The notes under the pieces: model-generated
Told to the model about the DNA's origin: nothing
The model's database searches: none
What the model saw: the letters and a program-made list of their open reading frames with translations, nothing else
Part shown: positions 41,506 through 50,006 of the stretch, piece by piece
How positions within the stretch are numbered: the first letter of the stretch is position 1
Layout of the letters: each line of letters opens with the position of its first letter
Origin: JANXYY01 sp035530875
GTDB taxonomy: Bacteria > Actinomycetota > Actinomycetes > Nanopelagicales > Nanopelagicaceae
Direction of reading: 5' to 3'
Assembly (NCBI GenBank): GCA_035530875.1
Contig: DATKUB010000063.1
Location: forward strand, 1 to 64,000
Length of the DNA: 64,000 nt
Translations under genes and position numbers: made by a program

Positions 41506-42219
41506 TTGGACGAGGATTTGATTTTGGTCGTGGATGATGACGCCGATGTGAGGCTCTTCATTCGTACCAGTTTAGAAGTTGAGGGTTACAAAGTTTCGGA
41601 GGCTTCCAACGGCGTCGCCGCACTGCAGCTGTTCGATGAAATCCATCCCGCGGTTGTCGTGCTCGATCTCATGCTTGGTCAGCCAGACGGTTTAGAAGTG
41701 TGTCGACGTTTACGCCAACACTCGAACGTACCGATCATCATGCTAACTTCGCGGAATGAAGAAATTGATGAGGCCATGTGCCTTTCTGCGGGCGCAAATG
41801 ACTATGTAACCAAGCCAGTATCTGGTCGGATCATTGCGCTGAGAGTGGCTGTACAGTTGCGACATAGAAATGTTGAAAGCCCTGTGGCAGTGCAGCTCTC
41901 TCCTTCCAGCGATTCAAGCAGACTTTCGTGGGGCACCATAGATATGGACGTCGAGGCCAGAGAAGTTCGAATCAACTCGACCATCGTTCCACTTACCCAG
42001 ACCGAATTCGATTTACTGAAACTTTTATTGGAACACCCACGACAGGCATTCACCCGCGAGCGCTTGGCTCCAGTAATCGGCGCAGACAGAAGTTTCGGGG
42101 TATCCGGCGCAATTGATGCGCACGCTTCTCGACTACGCGTAAAGATTCGAAAAGTTGGTGGTCCTGATGTAGTCGTCGCCGTCCGCGGGGTCGGGTATCG
42201 CCTGTCAACTCCGGTCTAG
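41506..42219 (+). CDS. OmpR-family response regulator (orphan)
   Basis: The 237-residue regulator has a receiver domain (1-115) with Asp10-12 (VVDDDAD), phospho-acceptor Asp in VVVLDLML (about 54) and Lys in YVTKP. A winged-helix DNA-binding domain (about 140-235) has the TQTEFDLLKLLLEHPRQAFT and VRGVGYRL motifs. The start is TTG 41506 after AGGGGTG. No histidine kinase gene is adjacent, so its partner is elsewhere or unknown. The secreted FN3 protein gene follows and could be a target. Confidence 0.9.
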   Translation: MDEDLILVVDDDADVRLFIRTSLEVEGYKVSEASNGVAALQLFDEIHPAVVVLDLMLGQPDGLEVCRRLRQHSNVPIIMLTSRNEEIDEAMCLSAGANDYVTKPVSGRIIALRVAVQLRHRNVESPVAVQLSPSSDSSRLSWGTIDMDVEAREVRINSTIVPLTQTEFDLLKLLLEHPRQAFTRERLAPVIGADRSFGVSGAIDAHASRLRVKIRKVGGPDVVVAVRGVGYRLSTPV

Positions 42220-42449
42220 GCACGCCATAGTGAACCTAATCGGTTTTGCTGTCTCACATTGGTCATCTGCGCCGAAGATAAAAGGTAGCCAAAATTGGTT
42301 AGCAAGTCCTCGGCCTGCGTTGATCTCGCAGAAGCTTAAACCCGCGTTTGTACCGTAGATCACAATCCCTATTGCAGTACAGATGTGGTTGCTACATTCA
42401 TAACGTTCCACCGATTCATGCTCTTCTTAAGAAGGATGGAAGTGGAAAA

Positions 42450-43451
42450 ATGAATAGATCATTTTCCCGAGTTGCCCTTGGATTCGTGGTTGCCGCCGCC
42501 GCCGTTATAAACGGGTCGGCACCTGTTTTTGCTGCAGCTGCTGCTTCAGCCCCACAGTACGTTCAGGTTTGGACGGGATCAGACCACGTATTAGTGACTT
42601 GGGATTCTCCGGCGAGTGACGGAGGGGATTCAAATCTCACCTACACCGTTCGAGTGGCTCCGCTGGATTCTTCGTCCGCCATTACTTGCGTTACTAAAGA
42701 GCATGGCTGTTCCGTCGCAAATCTTGTAAGCGGTACGAGTTACGTCGTAAGCGCCTACGCATCCAATAGCGCGGGGCCCGGAACTTCAAGCGCCACTCAG
42801 CAGATTTGGCCGGGCAAGACCGGCCCTACGCCGCTGGCTCTAAAAGCAACTCAAAATTCGAACGGAACTTTCTCCGCCTCTTGGCAGCAGGTGACTTCCG
42901 TCGGCGACGGTAATTTCTCTTGGTATGCAGTGGAAGCATATTCAGCACCGGCTCTTGGCGCGGGTAGCTATCTTGGCAAATGCACGAACTGGCCCGTCGC
43001 CGAAACTTCTTGCACAATTTCGAGCCTAAAAGTTGGCCCGAAGTACTACTTGCAAGTCAGCACAGTCACCACGTTGGGTGCTGGGCTTCCGACCAGTCCA
43101 AGGCTTGAAGTTTTCGCTGGAGCGGGTTCTTCTGGTGACACCAGTTCTGCTACTGGTTCAAAGCCGAGCGCCCCGACTTCGGTGAAGGCAAAAGCTGGTA
43201 ACAAGATTGTGAGAGTGTCTTGGCAGGCGCCGAAATCGAACGGTGGAAGCGCCATAACCGCTTACAAAGCGATAGCCGCGACCAGCAAGGGTTCGATAGC
43301 CAGAACCTGTGCGGCCAAGGGGACGAGCACTTCGTGCACGATAACCAAGTTGAAGAATGGAACGAGTTATCGGATCTCTGTGGTTGCCCGTAACGCAATC
43401 GGTACGAGTTCACCTTCTACAAAGGTCACGGCAAGACCAAAGGCCAAATAG
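42450..43451 (+). CDS. Secreted protein with three fibronectin type III domains
   Basis: I chose ATG 42450 after AAGAAGGATGG. The 333-residue product has a signal peptide (MNRSFSRVALGFVVAAAAV then APVFAAAAA, cleaved near 30) and three FN3 domains (about 34-122, 123-228, 240-331), each with the W-x-x-P or SW-x-x-P strand and the closing G-T-SY-V-S or GTSYRIS strand. Each domain also carries a cysteine pair 7-12 residues apart before the closing strand. No enzymatic domain or wall anchor is seen. A surface-binding role is likely; the partner is unknown. Confidence 0.75.
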   Translation: MNRSFSRVALGFVVAAAAVINGSAPVFAAAAASAPQYVQVWTGSDHVLVTWDSPASDGGDSNLTYTVRVAPLDSSSAITCVTKEHGCSVANLVSGTSYVVSAYASNSAGPGTSSATQQIWPGKTGPTPLALKATQNSNGTFSASWQQVTSVGDGNFSWYAVEAYSAPALGAGSYLGKCTNWPVAETSCTISSLKVGPKYYLQVSTVTTLGAGLPTSPRLEVFAGAGSSGDTSSATGSKPSAPTSVKAKAGNKIVRVSWQAPKSNGGSAITAYKAIAATSKGSIARTCAAKGTSTSCTITKLKNGTSYRISVVARNAIGTSSPSTKVTARPKAK

Positions 43452-43478
43452 CAACTTAGATGAAGAAGGACGGCAGTT

Positions 43479-43904
43479 ATGAACGACAACCTGCTTACAG
43501 AGATAAGAACCCAACTAACGGAACTCGGAGTACCTTTAAAATCCGATCCTTCGACAGACATTTCGATTGATGCCGAGTTACTCGATGCCGAATGGAGTAG
43601 TGGAAGTAAGAAGGTCAAGTACGAATCCGCGATACTGCTCGACGAGAAAGATCAAACTATCTACATGTATGAGAAGGCGTCGGAAATCAGTAAAGGGTTC
43701 TCATTCGGCTCAAGCAGCGAAACTTCGTTTCAACATGGCAAGACGCTTGCCAGAAAAGTTAAAGCTACGCAGTTTGGTCCGGATGGAAAAGTCTTCGAAT
43801 ATAGTTTTGACTTGGGCGCAATTGCAAAGACTGTGAAGAAAGTTGCCGAAGACAATCACTGGAAGTTTAAGACGGTGATTCGCAGAAAAAAGGCCAGTCA
43901 CTGA
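43479..43904 (+). CDS. Unknown 141-residue protein
   Basis: This soluble alpha/beta protein has no signal or membrane segment. Visible features are a helical start (NDNLLTEIRTQLTELGV), a beta-rich core (KVKYESAILLDEKDQTIYMY; SFQHGKTLARKVKATQFGPD) and a basic C-terminal helix (AIAKTVKKVAEDNHWKFKTV). It starts 27 bases after the FN3 gene with a plausible ribosome site (AAGAAGGACGG). I do not recognise the family. Confidence 0.65.
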   Translation: MNDNLLTEIRTQLTELGVPLKSDPSTDISIDAELLDAEWSSGSKKVKYESAILLDEKDQTIYMYEKASEISKGFSFGSSSETSFQHGKTLARKVKATQFGPDGKVFEYSFDLGAIAKTVKKVAEDNHWKFKTVIRRKKASH

Positions 43905-43995
43905 CCTTTCCAGCAATCACTATTCGTCGCGGCAGGGGCGCGTGGGTTCTGCGCCCATCTCAAATGTTCGCGCCATACCTATTTGAATCCTTGAG

Positions 43996-44964
43996 TCACC
44001 AAGCATGATCCTCGGGAGATGTCTTATACCCTGGAAAAATTTCGTCAAGTCTGGCTAATTGCTCATTCGTGAGTTCTATCTCAGCGGCCCGAAGTGATGA
44101 ATCTAATTGTTCTTGAGTCCGTGGACCAATGATTGGGGCAGTGACGGCGGGCTGATACATCAACCAAGCGAGTGCCAATTCGCCGGGTTCAAGTCCCAAC
44201 TCCTCTGCGTAATCTTCATACGCCTGAATGCGAGGTTTGATCTTGTCGAGTGCATCTTTGGCTCGACCCTGTAGACGGCGCTTGCCATCTCGCTCCTTCT
44301 TTAGCACTCCCCCAAGTAGCCCGCCGTGAAGCGGGGACCAAGGTAAAATGCCAATCCCATAGTGTTGCGCCGCTGGAATCACCTCGCGTTCAATGTCGCG
44401 CGTTACTAAGTTGTAAATCGATTGTTCTGATATCAATCCCATGAAATTGCGAGCGCCGGCCGACTCCTGAGCTTGCGCTAAGTGCCATCCACCAAAATTG
44501 CTACTACCTACATAAATTATTTTCCCCTGAGCAACCAATACCTCCATCGCTTGCCAAATCTCTTCCCATGGCGTGGTGCGATCGATGTGGTGCATTTGGT
44601 AAAGATCGATGTAGTCGGTTTGCAAACGTTTCAGGCTGGCATCGACAGCCCGCCGGATGTTTAGGGCAGATACCCACTTATTGTTTGGCCATGGATCCAT
44701 TTCAGCGTAAAGCTTGGTGGCCAGAACCACCTTTTCTCGCCGTCCACCACCTTGGGCAAACCATCGTCCCAGAATCTCTTCCGTCGATCCCGACTTTGGC
44801 GCACCATACATATTGGCCGTATCGAAGAAATTGATGCCCTGTGCAATAGCCGAGTCCATGATGGAGTGTGAAGTCGACTCCTCCGTTTGAGGGCCGAAAT
44901 TCATGGTTCCGAGGCAGAGCCGACTAACTGATAGGCCAGAACGGCCAAGATTTTTGAATTTCAT
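43996..44964 (-). CDS. Aldo/keto reductase
   Basis: This NADPH-dependent oxidoreductase is a (beta/alpha)8 barrel of 322 residues. The catalytic set is present: Asp and Tyr in FFDTANMYG (about 47-55), Lys in VVLATKLY and His in LYQMHHID. The cofactor-binding end IIGPRTQEQLDSSLRAAEI is typical. It resembles the YajO/YhdN-type general stress group. The substrate is unknown. It is a single minus-strand gene convergent with orf141. Confidence 0.9.
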   Translation of the reverse strand: MKFKNLGRSGLSVSRLCLGTMNFGPQTEESTSHSIMDSAIAQGINFFDTANMYGAPKSGSTEEILGRWFAQGGGRREKVVLATKLYAEMDPWPNNKWVSALNIRRAVDASLKRLQTDYIDLYQMHHIDRTTPWEEIWQAMEVLVAQGKIIYVGSSNFGGWHLAQAQESAGARNFMGLISEQSIYNLVTRDIEREVIPAAQHYGIGILPWSPLHGGLLGGVLKKERDGKRRLQGRAKDALDKIKPRIQAYEDYAEELGLEPGELALAWLMYQPAVTAPIIGPRTQEQLDSSLRAAEIELTNEQLARLDEIFPGYKTSPEDHAW

Positions 44965-45195
44965 ATCAACAAGGATACCTACGTCTGGCTTTTATAAATA
45001 CGCGGACGTTCATCAAGATTGAAGTCCAGCTCCCTAGCGTGGTCGCCGCTGCTCGTAAGCGTGAAGTCCCTTGAGTTACCTACCACTGTCGGTGACGCCC
45101 ATGCAGACTCGGTCGACTAACCCCCCTCGGGTTTGAGACACTACACATGGCTTTTCAAACCAAGTGAAAACTAAAAACCATCAGATAGGAAAAAG

Positions 45196-46131
45196 ATGTC
45201 ATACAAACATGTCATTGAGCTCTTCGATCTACTTGACTCTCCCGGCGCTAGCGGAGAAGTAGCCGCAACCTTCCTTAAGAAATATGGAGCGAATGACGTT
45301 TTTGTAGAGACCGTAACTGGTAAAGGTGGGGAAACCGACATGGTGCACGTCACCATCCCTGGGGCGAATGGGAAACTCATGGGGGGAAGCGCGCGCACAC
45401 TTGGCATCATCGGCCGCCTGGGAGGAATCGGGGCCAGGCCTGAGCAGATCGGTTTCGTCTCCGACGGTGATGGCGCTCTGACTGTTCTTGCCGCAGCAGC
45501 GAAACTACTTGAAATGTCAATGCGTGGAGACAAACTCGACGGAGACATCATAATTGCCACTCATATCGATCCTGATGCGCCGACGCGTCCACATGACCCA
45601 GTACCGTTTATGGACTCGTCGATCGATATGGCCGTTAATAATGAGTACGAGGTATACCCTGAAATGGATGCGATCCTTTCGGTAGACACCACCAAAGGCA
45701 ACCGCATCTGTAATCACAATGGGTTTGCGATCACGCCGACAATCAAAGAAGGTTGGATCCTACGCATCTCGGACACTCTATTGAATATAGTCGAACGCAC
45801 ATCAGGGAACTCTGCCGTGATTATGCCAATCACTCTGCAAGATATAACTCCCTACGAGAACGGCATTTTCCACGTAAATTCTGTTGTGCAGCCAACCACG
45901 GCCACTGCCGCTCCCGTTGTCGGTGTTGCCATTACTACCGAAACGATGGTTGCCGGATGTGCCACTGGGGCAACCAATATCGCCGTAATCGAGTCGACCG
46001 TCAGATTCATAATAGAAGTTGCTAAAGATTACGGCCGTGGGATCGCGGATTTTTATGATGAAGCTGAATTTCAATCATTGACTGATAGATATGGTTCACT
46101 GAAGCACTTACAAGGTTTAGGCAACTACTGA
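45196..46131 (+). CDS. DUF1177 family protein
   Basis: The 311-residue soluble protein matches my recollection of the DUF1177 family. Conserved-looking segments are DSPGASGEVAATFLKKYGA (about 12-30), ATHIDPDAPTRPHDPVPFMD with several His/Asp that could bind metal (about 121-140) and SVDTTKGNRICNHNGFAITP. Biochemical function is not established. Its stop overlaps the pepE start by one base (TGATG), so a role in peptide or amino-acid breakdown with PepE is likely. Confidence 0.75.
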   Translation: MSYKHVIELFDLLDSPGASGEVAATFLKKYGANDVFVETVTGKGGETDMVHVTIPGANGKLMGGSARTLGIIGRLGGIGARPEQIGFVSDGDGALTVLAAAAKLLEMSMRGDKLDGDIIIATHIDPDAPTRPHDPVPFMDSSIDMAVNNEYEVYPEMDAILSVDTTKGNRICNHNGFAITPTIKEGWILRISDTLLNIVERTSGNSAVIMPITLQDITPYENGIFHVNSVVQPTTATAAPVVGVAITTETMVAGCATGATNIAVIESTVRFIIEVAKDYGRGIADFYDEAEFQSLTDRYGSLKHLQGLGNY

Positions 46132-46868
46132 TGGAACTCCTACTACTGTCCAACTCCACAAATCATGAACAGGGGTACCTGGAGCACGCACTAACCGATG
46201 TTAGGAATTTTTTAGACGGCATCCAACAACTGGTCTTTATCCCATTTGCGCTGGCAAACCACGATGACTACACAGATGTGGTGGCTAAGGTTATGGAGCC
46301 ACTTGGAATTCAGGTTGTCGGTCTACATAAAGTTGACGACCAGGCAGGAACACTCTCCAGCGCCAAGGCCATTTTTGTGGGTGGAGGCAATACTTTTCGG
46401 CTCTTAAAAACGCTACAGCAGCGCTCGTTGATTGAGCCGCTTTCAGGCGCAGTCACTTCATCCGGTAGCCGCTACCTAAGCGCAAGCGCAGGTACCAATA
46501 TCGCTGGTAGCACCATCCGCACTACAAATGATATGCCAATCGTCGAGCCCCTCTCCTTCGATGCCTTGGGCTTAGTGCCCTTTCAGATCAATCCCCACTA
46601 CCTAGACGCTGATCCAAACTCGACACATTCAGGTGAGACTCGCGAAAAGCGTCTAAACGAATTCCTAGAAGAGAACGACGTGCCGGTTCTGGCTCTGCGA
46701 GAGGGGGCGCTGCTCAGGGTCTCTGGTACACATGCCAGAATCAGCGGTCAATCCTTGGTAGCAAATTCTGGCCCTGCACTCCTATTTGCTCGCGGCCAAT
46801 CGCCAAGAGAAGTCGCAGGCGACATTGATTGGATCCTTCAGTCCAATCCCAAGTTTGATCTGCACTAA
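46131..46868 (+). CDS. pepE: Peptidase E-like (family S51) dipeptidase
   Basis: PepE is a cytosolic serine peptidase that removes N-terminal Asp from dipeptides. The 245-residue protein has the family landmarks: AIFVGGGNTFRLLKTLQ (about 83-99), nucleophile Ser in YLSASAGTNIAG (about 131-142, where E. coli has WSAGAN) and PFQINPHYLD (about 170-179) supplying the His. It is translationally coupled to the DUF1177 gene. Confidence 0.88.
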   Translation: MELLLLSNSTNHEQGYLEHALTDVRNFLDGIQQLVFIPFALANHDDYTDVVAKVMEPLGIQVVGLHKVDDQAGTLSSAKAIFVGGGNTFRLLKTLQQRSLIEPLSGAVTSSGSRYLSASAGTNIAGSTIRTTNDMPIVEPLSFDALGLVPFQINPHYLDADPNSTHSGETREKRLNEFLEENDVPVLALREGALLRVSGTHARISGQSLVANSGPALLFARGQSPREVAGDIDWILQSNPKFDLH

Positions 46869-46885
46869 TACCCCCGTTTTGCTGG

Positions 46886-47107
46886 ATGGTTGGCATTTCC
46901 AATGCCCTGCTGAAGTTATCCCCGACTTTCCCGAATGAACAAACGCCAGAGGCGGTCGGAACTTACGCATGGATCGCACGAGGTGGTATCACTCACGATC
47001 TGGTTTTCGCACCTGCCTCACAAATGTTTGACACTAGAGAAATCACAGTTGTAGAAGATTTTGAGGCAAGAACAGCGCATCTCGACGCAGAGAAAAAAGT
47101 GGCTTAG
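46886..47107 (+). CDS. Possible small ORF after pepE
   Basis: A 73-codon frame starts ATG 46886, 18 bases after pepE, without a clear ribosome site. The sequence (GTYAWIARGGITHDLVFAP and TREITVVEDFEARTAHLDAE) has a protein-like composition but no family I know. It may be a real small gene, the end of a lost gene or chance. It lies upstream of and facing tRNA-Ser(CGA). Confidence 0.25.
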   Translation: MVGISNALLKLSPTFPNEQTPEAVGTYAWIARGGITHDLVFAPASQMFDTREITVVEDFEARTAHLDAEKKVA

Positions 47108-47138
47108 CTCATTGTGCTCAAAATAGAGAAAACCCTCC

Positions 47139-47228
47139 TGGCGGTGGCGGTGGGATTTGAACCCACGGTGGAGTTCCCCCCACACACGCTTTCGAGGCGT
47201 GCTCCTTAGGCCGCTCGGACACGCCACC
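47139..47228 (-). tRNA. tRNA-Ser(CGA)
   Basis: This class II tRNA on the reverse strand has acceptor GGTGGCG/CGCCACC, discriminator G and encoded CCA (47141-47139). The anticodon loop CTCGAAA gives CGA. The long variable arm is GTGTGGGGGGAACTCCAC and the T-arm GGGTTCAAATCCC. It lies between the repeat at site C and the small ORF. Confidence 0.96.
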
Positions 47229-47277
47229 GTCGGTAAAGATACCGGAGGCCGGCGCAATCTCGTTAGCCGTACCATCT

Positions 47278-47318
47278 GCCGAGCGGCGGCTCCGCTCCCT
47301 TGAGCGGCGGCTTACCTC
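47278..47318. repeat. 21-bp repeat family, site C (about 2 units)
   Basis: One good unit (CCTTGAGCGGCGGCTTACC plus TC, 47298-47318) is preceded by a degenerate copy from 47278. The good unit overlaps the tadA stop codon (47317-47319) by two bases, so the stop TGA is partly formed by the repeat. Confidence 0.8.
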
Positions 47319-47784
47319 ACTGAGAACGTTGCTGGATGAAAAAATCCCGCAGGATCTGCCCGCACTCTTCCTCGCGAACACCACTGATTACCTCGGGCCG
47401 GTGGTTAAGGCGCCGATCCCGCAAGATGTCAAAGAGAGATCCAGCGGCGCCAGCCTTCGGATCCCAGGCGCCGAACACCACCCGCGAAAGACGAGACAAG
47501 ACGATGGCACCTGCACACATGACGCACGGCTCGAGCGTCACAATCAGAGTGGCGTTGTCCAAACGCCAGGTGCCAAGCCGTTCCGCCGCCCAGCGAATCG
47601 CAAGCACTTCAGCGTGCGCAGTCGGATCGTGTTGTGCTTCCCGCATGTTTGCCGCTTGTGCAATTACGTTGCCGCTCTCGTCAATAATGACGGCGCCAAC
47701 CGGGACATCAGCCGACGTACTAGCCGCAAATGCAGCAAGCGCTAACGCCTGCTGCATTGCAGAATCATAAATTTCAAAATCCAC
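47317..47784 (-). CDS. tadA: tRNA-specific adenosine deaminase TadA
   Basis: TadA converts A34 to inosine in tRNA-Arg(ACG). The 155-residue deaminase has zinc ligands His57 (AHAEV, with catalytic Glu59), Cys87 and Cys90 (EPCVMCAGA), and the tRNA-deaminase GAWDPKAGAAGSLFDIL segment. It follows its associated gene by 3 bases. The 3' end runs into a 21-bp repeat unit. Confidence 0.93.
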   Translation of the reverse strand: MDFEIYDSAMQQALALAAFAASTSADVPVGAVIIDESGNVIAQAANMREAQHDPTAHAEVLAIRWAAERLGTWRLDNATLIVTLEPCVMCAGAIVLSRLSRVVFGAWDPKAGAAGSLFDILRDRRLNHRPEVISGVREEECGQILRDFFIQQRSQ

Positions 47785-47787
47785 GAA

Positions 47788-48276
47788 CTAGTCGGCCACC
47801 GTATCCAGCGCCTCAGAAAACTCATCGCCAAAACCAAGGCGATGCGCAATGGCTTCTAGTTGCTCGTCAGGGTAAAGCTCCAAGTCATCACAGATGGCGC
47901 CTAGTTCCATGGGCTCTAAACCAAGGTCGGCGAAGATCGAAAGGTCGCCTGCTGGCTGCTGCTCATCGTCTTCGTCTGGCATCGGCATGCCAAGTTGTTC
48001 GAGCACCTGGCCGGCGAGCGCCCATTCGGTAGCGGCGGTGACATCGCTAAGTACTAAGCGGACGTCGTGACCGAGAACTCTTATGAGAATGAAGAAATCC
48101 TCCGAAACCGAAAGCAATGCAGTTGCACCACCATTAGTCGGCTGAGCCTGAAGCACATCTACTAAGGAACTTAGATCGTTGGCAATCGAGAGCGGAAGGG
48201 CGACAACTTGCCAACGCCCATCCTCATGCCAGGCGGCGATCGCAAAATCAGCCGGCGAAATAACAGATTGGGTCAC
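47788..48276 (-). CDS. tRNA adenosine deaminase-associated protein
   Basis: The 162-residue acidic protein starts at GTG 48276 with GGGGTG upstream; a longer frame to 48408 would invade the upp promoter. The pattern AIAAWHEDGRWQVVALP near the N-terminus and the acidic EDDEQQPAGDLSIFADLG then DLELYPDEQLEAIAHRLGFG match the actinobacterial family encoded beside tadA. The function is unknown; conserved adjacency suggests a link to tRNA editing. Confidence 0.8.
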   Translation of the reverse strand: MTQSVISPADFAIAAWHEDGRWQVVALPLSIANDLSSLVDVLQAQPTNGGATALLSVSEDFFILIRVLGHDVRLVLSDVTAATEWALAGQVLEQLGMPMPDEDDEQQPAGDLSIFADLGLEPMELGAICDDLELYPDEQLEAIAHRLGFGDEFSEALDTVAD

Positions 48277-48427
48277 TTCGCACCCCCTCGTACGAACGGT
48301 GCCCGAGGGCAGGTCGGGCAATTCCATCCAGCTTGAGAGCCGGTAAAAGCCATACTGACAGACGGCGCAGAAAAGTGGGAGTGCCGAGGGGTGTGAAAGA
48401 TGACGCAATCCAACCTAGGCTGTCCTC

Positions 48428-49066
48428 GTGCGCATACATGTTGCTGACCATCCGTTGATCTCCCACAAGCTCACCGCCCTGCGCGATGAGCGAACCGACT
48501 CGCCTACCTTCCGTCGCTTGGCCGATGAATTGGTGACGCTACTGGCCTACGAGGCCACCCGAGACGTCCGAGTCACGCCAGTTCAAATTCGAACTCCGGT
48601 TGGCCCAACTACCGGGGTCAAGTTGGCCTCCCCCCGACCGCTGGTCGTGCCGATCCTGCGTGCGGGCCTGGGCATGCTCGAGGGAATGACTCGCCTGATG
48701 CCAACAGCTGAGGTCGGTTTCCTCGGCATGATTCGTGACGAAACCACCCTTCAAGCCTCTACCTATGCAACCCGCCTGCCGGACGATCTCTCCGGACGAC
48801 AGTGCTACATCCTTGATCCAATGCTGGCCACCGGCGGAACGCTAATCGCCGCCTGCAACTTCTTAATTGAGCGCGGAGCCACCGAAATCACGGCGATCTG
48901 CTTACTCGCCGCCCCGGAAGGCGTGACCGCACTTCGCGAAGCATTTGAGCAGAGTTCGGTACCAATTACCGTCGTGACCGGTGCCATGGACGAACGGCTC
49001 AACGAGCATGGCTACATAGTCCCCGGCCTGGGTGATGCGGGAGATCGCCTGTACGGCGTCGTCTGA
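48428..49066 (+). CDS. upp: Uracil phosphoribosyltransferase
   Basis: This salvage enzyme makes UMP from uracil and PRPP. The 212-residue protein has the usual length. The PRPP loop is [11 protein letters not shown] (about 125-135), and the uracil-binding C-terminus reads [16 protein letters not shown]. It starts with GTG 48428, divergent from the tadA pair. Its stop TGA (49064-49066) shares two bases with the first unit of a six-copy tandem repeat. Confidence 0.95.
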   Translation: MRIHVADHPLISHKLTALRDERTDSPTFRRLADELVTLLAYEATRDVRVTPVQIRTPVGPTTGVKLASPRPLVVPILRAGLGMLEGMTRLMPTAEVGFLGMIRDETTLQASTYATRLPDDLSGRQCYILDPMLATGGTLIAACNFLIERGATEITAICLLAAPEGVTALREAFEQSSVPITVVTGAMDERLNEHGYIVPGLGDAGDRLYGVV

Positions 49067-49190
49067 GGCGAGCCGCCGCTCACGGGAGGCGAGCCGCCGC
49101 TCACGGGAGGCGAGCCGCCGCTCACGGGAGGCGAGCCGCCGCTCACGGGAGGCGAGCCGCCGCTCACGGGAGCGGAGCCGCCGCTCACCG
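49065..49190. repeat. 21-bp repeat family, site D (6 units)
   Basis: Five identical units of GAGGCGAGCCGCCGCTCACG plus G run from 49065 to 49169, and a variant unit follows at 49170-49190. The array begins inside the upp stop codon and ends 43 bases before the ParA-like gene. Near-identity of units suggests recent expansion. Confidence 0.95.
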
Positions 49191-49232
49191 GAGGGGTAGT
49201 CAGACCGGGTTTAGGTAGTACAAACTCGGTCT

Positions 49233-50006
49233 ATGCCAATTGTCAGTGTCCTCAGCCTCAAAGGCGGCGTCGGCAAAACCTCGGTCGTTCTCGGCCTTGC
49301 CGGCGCGGCGACCATCAAGGGATTAGCCACCCTGGTGATCGATCTCGACCCACAGGGAAATGCCACTTCGATTCTGGCAACCCACAGACCCAGCGCCACG
49401 GCAGCCGACGTGCTAGCCCACCCAACCCTGGCCACACTTCACGAGGCGCTGACGCCTTGTGCCTGGGAAGTCGCCCCGGGCGAAGTCGACGTCGTGCCGT
49501 CATCGCCAGATCTAATTGGCCATGACGCCTTCCGTAGCGACGCCACCTTCCATCCGCGACTCGCAAAGGCGCTGAGCAAACTGGAAGGCTACGACCTCGT
49601 GCTCATCGATTGCCCGCCATCCCTCGGTGCGCTTACACGAGACGCACTCGCCGCCAGTGATCTAGCGCTCGTGGTTTCGACTCCTTCTTATTTCGGATTG
49701 CAAGGAGCCGAACGCGCCGCAAAAGAAATTGAAGAGATCAGAAAACATCACAACTCAAAGTTGAAATTAGTTGGCGTTCTCCCCAACCGGGTGCGAAGCA
49801 TTGCCGATGAACATGATTTCAGAATCAAAGAATTAGGCGACTTATTTGGGCGACAGGTCCTTCGGCCTTCGATACCCGAACGCATCGCCTTCCAACAGGC
49901 GGAGGGTTTTGGCAAGCCCGTCCAAACACTGCACACGACGGGCTCTCGCGAGGTGAGCGCCATATTCGACAAACATTTGAACCATCTTTTGAGAGCCGCA
50001 AGATGA
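49233..50006 (+). CDS. ParA-family ATPase
   Basis: This MinD/ParA-type deviant Walker ATPase has 257 residues. It has KGGVGKT (10-16), Walker A' VIDLDPQGNAT (about 34-44) and VLIDCPPSLGALTRDAL (about 117-133). No parB gene or parS-like site is seen nearby, and the gene is not in an origin context, so it may position a membrane or surface complex rather than the chromosome. It overlaps the following membrane-protein gene by 4 bases. Confidence 0.85.
   Translation: MPIVSVLSLKGGVGKTSVVLGLAGAATIKGLATLVIDLDPQGNATSILATHRPSATAADVLAHPTLATLHEALTPCAWEVAPGEVDVVPSSPDLIGHDAFRSDATFHPRLAKALSKLEGYDLVLIDCPPSLGALTRDALAASDLALVVSTPSYFGLQGAERAAKEIEEIRKHHNSKLKLVGVLPNRVRSIADEHDFRIKELGDLFGRQVLRPSIPERIAFQQAEGFGKPVQTLHTTGSREVSAIFDKHLNHLLRAAR

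Noticed and set aside
49065..49190. CRISPR array
   Set aside because: Units are contiguous 21-mers without unique spacers and no cas genes are present, so this is a simple tandem repeat.
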